64,000 nucleotides of DNA. It comes from Gonapodya prolifera JEL478. Its lineage: Eukaryota > Monoblepharomycota > Monoblepharidomycetes > Monoblepharidales > Gonapodyaceae. Under the pieces are notes generated by a model that saw nothing but the letters and a program-made list of their open reading frames with translations, made no database searches and was not told the origin of the DNA. Both the position numbers and the translations under genes were made by a program. Shown here piece by piece: positions 34,912 through 44,728 of this stretch. Position 1 is the first letter of the stretch. Every line of letters begins with the position of its first letter. The stretch spans positions 1 to 64,000 of the forward strand of contig KQ965771.1 of NCBI GenBank assembly GCA_001574975.1, written 5' to 3'.

Positions 34912-37006
34912 TCAGGTGCCAAGCTCGTCAGCGTCAGTCGGTGTTCCCGTCGGAGCTGCAGCTTTCGTTTTCCAAAATAGCTTGGCCTTGACACCCTCCG
35001 GAACTTGAGAGTAGATGATCACCGCGGTAACCAGGAGCCCAACGCCCGCGATGCTGCCCGCTACGGGCGCTTCAGAGCTGTCGCTAAGGTTGCCCAAGGC
35101 GGCTGATGTGGTGGTGAATGTCGTTTGCGAAGACGTGGATGTGGTCTGCAAAGTTGTGGTCAGAATGGGGGTCCGCGACGAGCTGGTGAACGCGGTGGTT
35201 CCGTCAGAGGTCTGAGTCGAGCTAGCAATAGACGTGGTAAACGACGTGGTTCCAGTTGTGGTCCGAGTCCGAGTCGCAGAAGACGTGGTAAAACTGGTTG
35301 TAAAAGGAGATGAGGTTGATGTTTTCGTTTGCGATGAAGTAGATGATGTTGCGCTTGTAGAAGTGGTTGAGGTGATATCAGTGGTTGTTTGAGTCAGAGT
35401 TGAGCTTGTGGTGGACTCAGTAGACGTTAGAGTTTCCGACGTGCTGTCTGAAGTCGTTTGGGTCAGAGTTGAGCCCGTGGTTGCCTCAGTTTCCGTCGGG
35501 GTGTCAGATGTAGTTTGGGTAAGGGTTGATGTTGCAGTTGTCTGAGTGGACGTGCGTGTTTCTGATGTAGTGTCCGTTGTAGCTATCGTTAATGTTGAAG
35601 TGGTGGTCTGGGTTTGGCTTGTGGTATCTGAAGTGGTAAAACTTGTTGTGGAGCTCGATGTTGTCTGAGAGGTTATTGTTGACGGCGTTTGAGAGGTCGT
35701 CGTTAACGGAGTTTGGGAAGTTGTGCTTGATGTTCGTGTGGAGCTCGTCGTTCGGGTAAAGCTCGTTGTGGATGTTTTCGTCATCGAAGTCGTTGCACGC
35801 ATTCTAAGGAGAGAAACATGAGATCGTGAGACGTCAGAGCAACAAAACCGCTGTCTGATGGAAGGGGGGGAACACTTACCTCAAACAACACAAGACGCCA
35901 GACATCCCAGTTTGCATTGACATGTTACCGCACCCGACAGACGTGCCTCCAACATGGCGAGTGCTGCCATACCAAACAGCATTTCGACATCCTGGAATAT
36001 TGCAGGACGAGCCACAGCAGACAGGTTCCGAGCAAGGCCCTGATGTGTAACACCCGGGGTAATCGTTCTGAATGGCTTAATACGAACATTGCCCATTGTT
36101 TGCCACGTAGACGGTCTGGTTACAGTGAGAGAAGCGTGCAGCGTACTTTCCGGCTACGCTGGATTGGCATTGCGTGGTCGTTATCATGGAGTAAAGCTCC
36201 AAGGGAGAGCAAAGTTCGTATCCACTTGCGCAGAGGTTCGCCGGGACAAACGACCCATCGGTCGTTCTTGGAAGTGAGAGGTCGTATGAGCCACTCCAAG
36301 TGGCATTACACCCGCACACACCACTGCCGGCTGCCCCGAATTCGTAACCAAATCCGTCGGCACAACACGGAGCCGCCCTCTTAGCAAGTTTCGAAGAGTA
36401 TCCACCTTTTTGCTTCTTCTGCAACCGATTGTCGCCGTTGAATAGACATGCTTGTGGGACCAATCTTTCATCGTTGTAGGTAAAAGGTTTCGAGGCGAAT
36501 TTCCCCCTTAAGGAGCACTCCAGGAGGTTCATTGGTAGCATGCCATCTAGAAATTTGCCCGAGGAGTCCCAAGAGTTCCCGCTCAAGTCTAGCTTGTCCA
36601 GGTGTAAGTGAACAAGAGATGACAGAGAGTCCAAGTCGCAGTCAGTCACAGCCAGTGTCCTGAGGGCTGAAAGGCCAGAGAAGTCCGGGAGGCGGCCGCG
36701 AATGCGTGCTTGGTTCTTGCTACATTTCATGTTCAAGCGCGCTATTTCATTCGTTCGGTCGCATGCAATCTGGATCGTAACACCACCGAGTTCATATTGG
36801 ACAGGTCGACGAGAATCACAGCATCGCGAGGGATCTCCAGAGCTCTCTATCCGCCACGGATAGTCTTTAAGCTGTGATGGCTGCTGTAGCCATGTAGCCA
36901 GATACGTGCAGCTGTGGGATTTCGCAAGGATAGTCTCAGCGCTTGCTGCAAGCGCGACGATCCCGAAGAGAAGGCGAACGACACTGTTCCGATGGCGCAT
37001 ATCCAT
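34912..37006 (-). CDS. Cell-surface protein: signal peptide, LRR-like and Cys-rich ectodomain, mucin stalk, one membrane helix
   Basis: From the ATG at 37006, MDMRHRNSVVRLLFGIVALA is a signal peptide. Residues about 90-170 hold a short leucine-rich segment (LPDFSGLSALRTLAVTDCDL, LDKLDLSGNSWD) like fungal or plant LRR ectodomains. A Cys-rich part follows (CCADGFGYEFG, GVCGCNATW), continued by a second Cys-rich exon (YPGCYTSGPC, CCGSSCNIPGC) once a 42-nt intron is removed. After a clear intron (GTAAGT...CCTTAG) comes about 200 residues of Ser/Thr repeats around TTSxTxTQTTSDT, a likely O-glycosylated stalk. A membrane helix (AGSIAGVGLLVTAVIIYS) and a short tail end the protein. It is probably a wall or surface sensor or adhesin; ligand unknown. 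The stalk repeats should vary in number between strains. Confidence 0.72.
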
Positions 37007-37493
37007 TCGACGATGGCGGATTCTAGTTTCGGCGACAGAAATGGGCCGGATGGGCGGAACTTGTTGGTTTCCAGGCAGCACGTCGATCCCCAACCATGCT
37101 GCACCCGGTCTCGGGAGTGAGCAGGCATTTGTTTCGTTGAAGAAGGCATTTATTCGGGGCAAACGTACACGTGCTTCACTTCCCTCAAACGCGGTGCTTC
37201 GGGCATTTTGTCGTAAAGATCGCGAACAGTCAGATAGTCGAAACAATAATCAATCCAAGATTCAGAACTACGAGAGAATGCAGGAAAGATAGAGCTAGAA
37301 AGGTGACATTAAGGCATGAGAAAAGAGAAATCAAGCACCTGCGCGAGACTTGCATTGCACTCGCATGAGCGTCTCAGATCGATCAGATTGAACACGAAAA
37401 CACGACACCAAGAGCCAGTATTATATTCCGACTAAACTAGTACCAAAGACACATGCAACATAAAGGAGAGTCAGCGTCACAACATTGATGCTA
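37007..37493. promoter_or_regulatory. Upstream region of the LRR-mucin gene
   Basis: About 490 bp between same-strand genes. It should hold the promoter of the LRR-mucin gene and the 3' end of the Kelch gene. No gene or repeat is seen. Confidence 0.35.
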
Positions 37494-40400
37494 CTAGTCC
37501 ACCCTGCGCAACTTCACGCCAGTCCCATCGGGCAAGGACTCCACAACCTGGACTTTGCCGGTGTTAGACGGGGACTCGTGGAGCACAAATTGCATCGAAG
37601 CTCTGAAGGAGTCGAAATATCAGTNNNNNNNNNNNNNNNNNNNNNNAAAAAACACTCAGCTGCCACTCACTTTGTCTTGACGTTCGCGAGCCTATCTTCC
37701 CAGTGTTCCAAATCGTTCTGATCCGGTATCCTCACCCAAGCAGAATCCGGCGAAGGTCCAGGTTGGCCATCCACAGGTTTGTACCAAGACGGTGCATGGG
37801 TCTCCCAGNCAGGCAAAAACCACTTTGTGTCATCCGCGACCTCTGTCTCTTTAGGAACCTTCCGTTTGCCCATTTCCTTTTCACTGACTTGAAGCCTCAT
37901 GACNTCTTTACCCGGCATGACAGCAGAGGAGTCCAGAACGTACTGAGAGTCCGATTCCGAGTTCCAACCGTCCCAGTGCACATGCACGGCCCAGACTACT
38001 CCACGCATCTTGACACCTTTACTACCCGCAGTAAAGACGGGGGTGTACCAGCATACCCTGGCTGACATGTACTGTTTGGGGTTTGATCGCGTAAGGATAT
38101 ACACCCTCTTCCCGTATGGTAGGTTGAAAGGGAACTCGCTGGGCAACGGGAGGGTTCCCACAGGATTCGCGAGCGTGAGTTCAAGTTGCGGTACCAAGAC
38201 GTTACCATCGCTTTCGGTGAATTCCGACTGGGGCGTCCCGTCGCGGACATCCCGCTGCGCACTTGCGGTGCTCGCTATGCGAGTACTACCTCGTCCACGC
38301 CCACGCGATCCACGTCCTCTACCCTGCCATGAAATCGACGTAATCACTTCATCCTCGTCACTTTCAGACGCGTCGTCGCTGACGGGAGACGACCGATCTT
38401 GTGACGCTCCGGCCCGACCCCGACCTCGCCCACGACCCTGTCGACGACCCCGACCCCGACCCGAAGATCCCCGCTTGGAGGCAGAACTACTGGCTTCAAC
38501 ATCGGCTGCGGCATTATTGCCTTCGGTATCGCTTGCAGAAGACGAATAGTTATGTTCTGAGAGGTCTTCTGAGTCTTCTCCATCATCCGCTGCAGTCGGA
38601 GGCTGTACAGGTTGGGAGAGTACGCTCGAATCCGCCGCGCTGTCTTGTGTTGCTGACTGCTGCGAATCCAATCCCATCTCTTCTTCTTGTGTCGCAGACT
38701 CCTCCACTGCATTCGCAGCACCCCTTCCCCTCCCTCGTCCTCTCGAGCCTCTCCCCCTTCCCACACCTCTTGTTGTGCTACCTCGCGCCCTTGTCCCGCG
38801 CCCTCGTCCGCGAGCACGTTTCGCTTGATGAACCACCTCGGGGTCTGGCTCTTCCACACTGCCCTCGTCCTCCTCTCCAGCTGTAGCTGCATCCTCTCCG
38901 GGGTCTTCGGCCCTAGCTCCATCCCGACTTTCCCGACCATTAGGCTCGAGCTTGGATATTTCCTTCTTTCCAGCAGCCGATACATCTTGCTCCTGCCCAT
39001 CCACCTCCATTGCGTCGACATCGTCACTAGCTTCCTCAGCTCGGGGCCCTTCTACTTCCGCAGCCGCCACCACCTGTTCCTCACTCTCCGTCCACTCTGA
39101 CACATCATCCTCAACCACAACACGGACCCTCAGTGCGAAAACTACCGACCCAGCTGTTTCGTCCACGCCATCTTCGTCTCGCTTCCGTTTGTACGCCCCG
39201 CGTCCTCTTCCCGCCGATCCTGCATTCCGCCCCACACGCCCCCCTCTGCCTCGCCGGCCTCCCCTACCACGGCCACGAACAGCGGGGGCGTCTGCGGTCG
39301 TCGGAGAAGGGGACAAGGGTTCGCTCACACCATCAACGTCGGGATCCACCTGGGCGTCTTGGACGAGTCTCGCAAGGCCCACGATGGATGCAATAACCAT
39401 GCCGCCTGTTTCTGTCTTTGTCGCAGTCATGGGGAGGTCGACCCACGCGTCCGAACTACCCGGTCGGACTTGGACTTGGAATTCCGTTTCCTCGCCGACA
39501 TCCGCGGTCCAAGTCGCCACCACCGTGGTCCCCTTCTCAACCACTGCGAGGTCTGATGGGGGAGCCAATGGAACGTCGCGAGGTGGGCGGGGGGGAGGGG
39601 TGAACCCGGGAATGTTGACGTCGACGGACCAGAATTCGTTTCGTGGCAGGGAGCGCTGGGAAAGCGCGTGAACTGTCGTGCCGCCGAAGCAGTAGAGCGT
39701 CGACCCGACCTATAGAGACGTGAGGCACCACATAAGATTGTGATTGTACAACCCAACGAGAGTTGCCAGCTGCGACAGGAATCCAACCGTTTGCCACAAC
39801 AGTCACACTACACAACACACTCACCGTGACAGCTGTGTGATTCGCAACCCCTTTAACAGGTCGATCTCCCTCGCTGTCTATTCTGGTCCATGTGCGAGTC
39901 TCCAAATCCATGGCCCAAATGTCGTCTGCCATTTTCCACTCGGGTTTGATGCCCTCTCGGTTGAGGTCCCTGGAGTCCGGGTTCTTGATCCATCCACCGT
40001 ATATGAGTAAGTTAGAGCCCAGGATTGAGGCGGTGGCGAGGGAGCGGGGGGGAGGGATGGGGGAGTCGGTTGCAAATTCTAGCAGGTGGGGTGGTTGGAC
40101 TGTGGGACCTTCTGGAAAGGTGGTGTTACCAGCACAGGGAAGTGCGTTCAGGACCAAAGTGAGTGAGCATACTGGGATTCAGACAGGGCGCAACTCCCGT
40201 AGCAGTTCCGGCATCAACCATGCTTCTGACGACCACCCAAACAGCACTTCGAGGAAGAACCGAGTTGTCGCGCAAGCCCTCCAGGATAACTCACCGACAC
40301 GTAGTAGCCACACTTCGTTCGACTTTAATTGGCCCTTGGCCCCCGTCATACCACCAAAAATCACAACCGTGTTCACGGCGTCTCCATCTCTGTTCCTCTC

Positions 40401-41486
40401 CCACAGCGCAGCGGAGTGACTCCCCCTCGGTTCAGGCCATTGCCCTGATGCAGTTCGGTCGTGTGGGTACCACATGCCCTCTCGCATATCGTACGACCAG
40501 AGGTCGTCCATTGGGGAGTAGTCGGCTCTGAGCCCTCCAAAGAGGACGAGGGTGGAGGGTGGTGCGAACGTGAGCGTGGCGCCGAACGAAGGCGGAGGTA
40601 CGGGCGAGTCCGGGTGGATTTGTGCGGGGTGAAATATCATGGTTGGGAGGTGTAGGCGCCAAAACTTTCGGGTACTCAAGACCATGAGCGAGACCTGAGT
40701 GCAAGCTGAGAACCAGAAAACACTCACCACCGTGTTGAGAGTATCGCAATCCTCTTTTTCGTCGACGCCGCCCCACACGTAAATGTCCTGCCCAACGTGC
40801 TCTGCGCCAAATGCGGCTAGCGATGGCGGTACTGCGTGTGATGACATGTTGATTTGGAGGGAGTGCCAGGTGGTAGTGTCTGTGCGTAGTTAGAAACAGA
40901 AAAGGCGGGTAAATGTTGGGTTCTATGTTCAGTGAGGTTCAAGCAAGATTCTTAGATGGGTGCTGTGTTCGGATGCCAGGACTCCAATCGCCCGATGAAC
41001 TTCACCGAACGACACAGACACCAATCGATCACGAATCTCAAAGTCTTTCGCAGTCACATCCCAGCTGCGCTACCGATGACTTCCCAGCTCCGGCCGGTTC
41101 ACCCGTCTCCCAACTAATCATCGACAGCACTCACCAAACTCGTACAGCCACGCATCTTTCCTCAGTCCCTCCTCGTCGGATCCGCCCCACAGCACGACCA
41201 TTCTGCAGCCCTTGGGTCGCTTTCCGGGTTTCACGATTGCGGGGTTCCATTCTGTGTCTACAAGAAACGAGCGGTGTCCGTGGCGCGTGGGCGGCTCGAA
41301 CGGTTGTGGATGCGTTGCCACAAGCGACGTCGTGTGGTGGAAGGGGGACGGGGGCATCGTGGAGCGGGGGACGGTTCGGTTGTAAATGGTCGGTCGCTTT
41401 GGTCTGGGTGCAGGGTACACCCAACGAACGCAAAAAACGGTAAGCTGTGGGAGAACCTGGATTTCGTTCTCTGGAAATGCAAACAT
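37494..41486 (-). CDS. Large Kelch-FN3 protein with RG-rich disordered middle (HCF-1-like)
   Basis: The N-terminal half is a Kelch propeller spread over several exons: MVVLWGGSDEEGLRKDAWLY, DIYVWGGVDEKEDCDTLNTV, STLVLFGGLRADYSPMDDLW, VVIFGGMTGAKG, SNLLIYGGWIKN and DDIWAMDLETRTWTRID. A fibronectin type III-like segment follows (APPSDLAVVEKGTTVVATW, EFQVQVRPGSSDAW). Between its strands lies a long disordered insert with RGRGRGG and GRGRGSRGRGRG boxes and acidic runs, typical of RNA-binding or nuclear proteins. A second folded part (KRVYILTRSNPKQYMSARV) leads to a final exon ending VESLPDGTGVKLRRVD at 37494. Kelch followed by FN3 is the layout of host cell factor 1, a chromatin cofactor; this is an inference, not a firm orthology. 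The ATG at 41486 is the best start I see but is not certain. Ns lie within the gene. Confidence 0.72.
37625..37646. other. Assembly gap (22 Ns), plus single Ns at 37809 and 37903
   Basis: A 22-base run of N lies in the last intron of the Kelch-FN3 gene; single ambiguous bases at 37809 and 37903 fall in its coding sequence. They mark low base-call quality locally. Confidence 0.98.
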
Positions 41487-41740
41487 ACTTCATTTTCTGG
41501 AAAACGACGAGCTACGTTACATACAAATTAGTGACAGAAGACTAAGATGCACAACCGAGAACTGCGATGACAAGAAATGAAATTAAGAGATTATAGGTAA
41601 TTTTGGGTGTCCCAATGCCCAAAAGTCCATGTTTGGCTCCATGAAGGAGTGGCTCCGAATGTGCAGTTGAGCTAGAACTTTGACAGCGGGCAGTTCATCC
41701 CGGGAGGGGACCCGTACTTCACGAAATATAGATTTGAAAA

Positions 41741-42163
41741 TCAAGCGGGGGAGCCCTCTCGTCCATCCCGTGTGTCCATTTTGAGCAATGGTTCCCGCAC
41801 AGTCTCGACACCATGAATATCTGCCGGACTTTTCGACACAAATGCTTCCCTTGTCGGTCCTCTCCGTATCCTCAAAACCGCAAACCCCAGAGCGACTCCC
41901 AGTAATGTGCCGACGAGAACGCCCGCGGAAACAAATCCGACCAGGCGAGCAGTGGAGGAAAAGTTTGTGAAGGATGGAGGTGATGTGTCGTAGGCAGGAG
42001 AGGGAGAAGGTAATAACGTGAAAGATGGTTGGAGTGAGGACGAGATTGCGAGGGTGGAGGGTGGGAGTATGGCGAGAATGAGCGTGGCAGAAAGACGTGG
42101 AGTATCGAAGCGAGGGACGGCCGGGGACACGACGCGGTACCGCGAAAGCGGAAGCGATGCCAT
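41741..42163 (-). CDS. Small single-pass (type I) membrane protein, unknown function
   Basis: One exon of 140 aa from the ATG at 42163. An N-terminal hydrophobic stretch (LSATLILAILPPSTLAIS) may be a signal peptide; a short Ser/Pro-rich ectodomain follows (SLQPSFTLLPSPSP). The membrane helix is LVGFVSAGVLVGTLLGVALG, rich in small residues and spaced glycines that favour helix packing. The cytoplasmic tail begins LRIRRGP and is basic then acidic. No family recognised. It lies 250 bp from the start of the Kelch gene on the same strand. Confidence 0.55.
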   Translation of the reverse strand: MASLPLSRYRVVSPAVPRFDTPRLSATLILAILPPSTLAISSSLQPSFTLLPSPSPAYDTSPPSFTNFSSTARLVGFVSAGVLVGTLLGVALGFAVLRIRRGPTREAFVSKSPADIHGVETVREPLLKMDTRDGREGSPA

Positions 42164-42608
42164 GTCTACGGTTAGAGAGAGGTACAAGAAGTGGTGAAGC
42201 TGGAGGCTGTTGTGCGATTACGAATTTCAATCTAGTCAAGTTGTGGCGGTGTGCTTCATTACTGGTGCTTGACCACAGCCCGACCTCTGAGATCACACCT
42301 GGCGGAACACGAAAAGGAGCTTGGTGGCTTTGACGTTTATCCGCCGTCCACCCCACGTATTGGAACTAAAGCACCGTTACTAGTGCATTGTGACAAAGTG
42401 TACAACAGTTTTATGTTGCGAAGACGGGAAGTCTCCACTTGGGTTTGGCTAAATACATATTTTGAAGCTCGATGGGATCAGCACATGTACCAGTCAGCAG
42501 AACCCGACATTCCGAACAAGTAAACTTTAAGACACAAAATAGAAGCAGTATGTGGCTTCTATTCCATTTTTTAATTTCACTTCCGTACATGCCTTACCGA
42601 GCTCGATA
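42164..42608. promoter_or_regulatory. Divergent intergenic region
   Basis: About 445 bp between the small membrane protein gene and the F-box-like gene, transcribed away from each other. Nothing else is seen. Confidence 0.35.
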
Positions 42609-43731
42609 ATGGCCAAAGCCCAAACCCAATTGCAAGTCTTGGCGACCCCGACGCCCTCCCATCGCCTCGTCTCCATGAGCGAGGTATTTCAGAACGGCAT
42701 TCTATCGCGCCTCCACCCGACCATTCTCTGGTCGCTCCGGATCGTGTCTCGCTCGTTCAAATCAAACGTCCAGCGAACATGTCTCATAAGGTTCCGGGAG
42801 GCCTGTCTCCGGGCCAAAAAGCCCCGGGATCTCCGCGACATGTTTTTTGTCCTTTCAGACTCTATAGAATGAACTATGTTGGGCGATTGCTTGACGAGCT
42901 CAATCCGGACTTTCCAACATTCGCGGACATTATCGGGACGAAACCTCGTCTCACCGGAGCGCAGATTGCGACGGTCGTCGCAAAAAGGCAGTACGGAAAT
43001 AGAACCATGCTGTCCGATTCCTCCGGAGGACTGTAGTCGCCCAAAAGAGTGAAATGGATATCGCCGAATATCGACTGATGAAAGAATACCAGGGGGCCGA
43101 GGTTCGTGTTCCCACGGCGATCAGCGGTACTCTGTTGTATACTCAAGCATGGCTGCAGTTTGAACCCTGGAAAGAAACCAAGGATATGCTTCCACCATCT
43201 CGCCAGTGGCCGCCACCAAACTGGCCCCCCGCCGACATTCCACCTCTGCTGCTCAACACTTCGCAGGTGAATTTCAAAGACGCTCGCATGCGGCTGTTGT
43301 GCTTTGACAGGGCTCGTGCCACCGTTTCGATCGTGAATCGCGATGCTCTTCAAGGGTTAGCTAGGGGTGTTGTGGCGGTTCAGCGCATGGACCTCTGCTT
43401 TACGACTCTGATATCCTGTAGTGGTTTGTTGGACGACATTCTGCTACCAGCTATTGTCAACTCAATCACATCCTTTGGCAGACACACTACCAACGTCGTG
43501 GAACAGCTGTGGATCAACCACAGTAATTTTCTCACCGAGGTGCAACGATTTTGGGTGTGCAACTGGGCTCTCCTCTCTCAATCCTCTGCTGCTCGTATGG
43601 CAGCGATTCCGAACCTCTCGACGACACGTCAGATGTGGGATTATTGCGATGGTCGCGTGTACTTTTCACCAGCCGAGGCGATTTATGAGGCACCTTTCCT
43701 ACCCGCACTCGCTTGGGCCTGGTTTCTGTAG
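42609..43731 (+). pseudogene. F-box-like protein with frame breaks
   Basis: From the ATG at 42609 the start MAKAQTQLQVLATPTPSHRL leads an F-box-like helix pair (EVFQNGILSRLHPTILWSLR, VSRSFKSNVQRT). The protein seems to continue as MNYVGRLLDELNPDFPTFAD and QIATVVAKRQYGNRTM in a second frame near 42870-43030, then in a third frame from about 43054 (EYQGAEVRVPTAISGTLLY to EAPFLPALAWAWFL). I found no introns with good splice sites that connect the three frames in phase, so two frame breaks are likely: a recent pseudogene or base errors. No substrate-binding repeats are recognised in the long C-terminal part. Confidence 0.45.
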
Positions 43732-43874
43732 CACGAACGTCCGAGGAGTTCTTGGACACTTCGCCGCTCCCATGTCGCGACGCTTGCGTTGTTTTAGCGA
43801 AAGGCGTGGGTTATGGCGCCGTAGCTCTCATGGGGTCCTCCACAGCATTCACTTAATTCCAGCTTACAACTTAC

Positions 43875-44153
43875 ATGTCAGCCTTTACGACTTCCATTGC
43901 AAATCAAGACCTCTTCTATAATTCCCCAGACCTTTCCACCACGATGTGGCCCGACCTTGTGGCGACCATTCTGTGCACACTTGTCAATGTCTCGGTTGTG
44001 AAGTGGAAGCGCATTGCAATGGTTATGACAGCGCTCAATGTGGGTGTAGACTCGTTGCGTGTTGCGGTGGAACGGTCGAGTCTCACGGAAGAGCAGCGGA
44101 AGCTTCTCGCGAAAGAGATGAGGTTACAGGTCAGAGAATCAACTGACTTCTGA
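43875..44153 (+). CDS. Short hypothetical frame, helical
   Basis: A 92-residue frame starting at an ATG and ending RLQVRESTDF. It has a hydrophobic stretch (WPDLVATILCTLVNVSVVKW) and a helical C-terminus (SSLTEEQRKLLAKEMRLQV). It may be a last exon of the preceding F-box-like gene or a chance frame. No family recognised. Confidence 0.25.
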   Translation: MSAFTTSIANQDLFYNSPDLSTTMWPDLVATILCTLVNVSVVKWKRIAMVMTALNVGVDSLRVAVERSSLTEEQRKLLAKEMRLQVRESTDF

Positions 44154-44328
44154 GGATAGATATGAGTGAGAACGGACAAATCATAGTACTGGGAGCGGAG
44201 TAAAAGTTCCGCTGTTATTGCGCCACGTCCCGACTTGTCTTTTGTTTCACCCTATTGAACTTTATTTGTTTTTACCTTTGACATGATTATTCGCCGACTC
44301 GCACAATAATGGTGCAGAAACAGCCTTG

Positions 44329-44365
44329 GCGGGGTGTCTTTGGTCACCCCGCATTTCCTGCGGGG
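44329..44365. terminator. Overlapping double hairpin (three complementary GC arms)
   Basis: Arm A GCGGGGTG (44329-44336) pairs perfectly with arm B CACCCCGC (44345-44352); part of arm B, CCCCGC, can pair instead with arm C GCGGGG (44360-44365). The two hairpins share arm B and exclude each other. It is followed by an AATAAA-like string (44372). It lies downstream of the 43875 frame and upstream of the TLC gene. Function unknown; it could be a 3' processing signal or a degenerate hairpin repeat. Confidence 0.45.
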
Positions 44366-44728
44366 TTCGCAAATAAACCTTAGCGACGCTCGACCCACCC
44401 ATATTCACTTGTTAGATCTTCGTCAGTAGCTTTTGCGTGTCCGTTCGTCGTGGCGCCGTCTCGCTTTGCCTTTGCCCAGAGCTGCACCCACGCTGAGGAT
44501 TCGATTCAATTTAATGTAATTCCACTCCACTGCACTCCGCTCATTGTCCCTTCCAGATTCCATCTTACGCCCCGCAGTATCTCGTTCGATGCAAAGTCCG
44601 CTGGGACGGCTAAAGTGAGTTACCCAATGTGGCGCACCCTCGGTCCCTTGTTCCTCCCCGCACAAAAACGATATCCACTCCACATCCGCTTCCCCATCCT
44701 CGCCGATTCCTCCCCACCCACAAACCCG

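Noticed and set aside
38010-39671. Long plus-strand frames opposite the Kelch-FN3 gene
   Set aside because: They are antisense to RG-rich, GC-rich coding sequence, which generates long open frames by chance.
43421-43921. 166-codon plus-strand frame overlapping the F-box-like gene
   Set aside because: It overlaps the better supported third-frame segment (43054-43731) and has no recognisable features.
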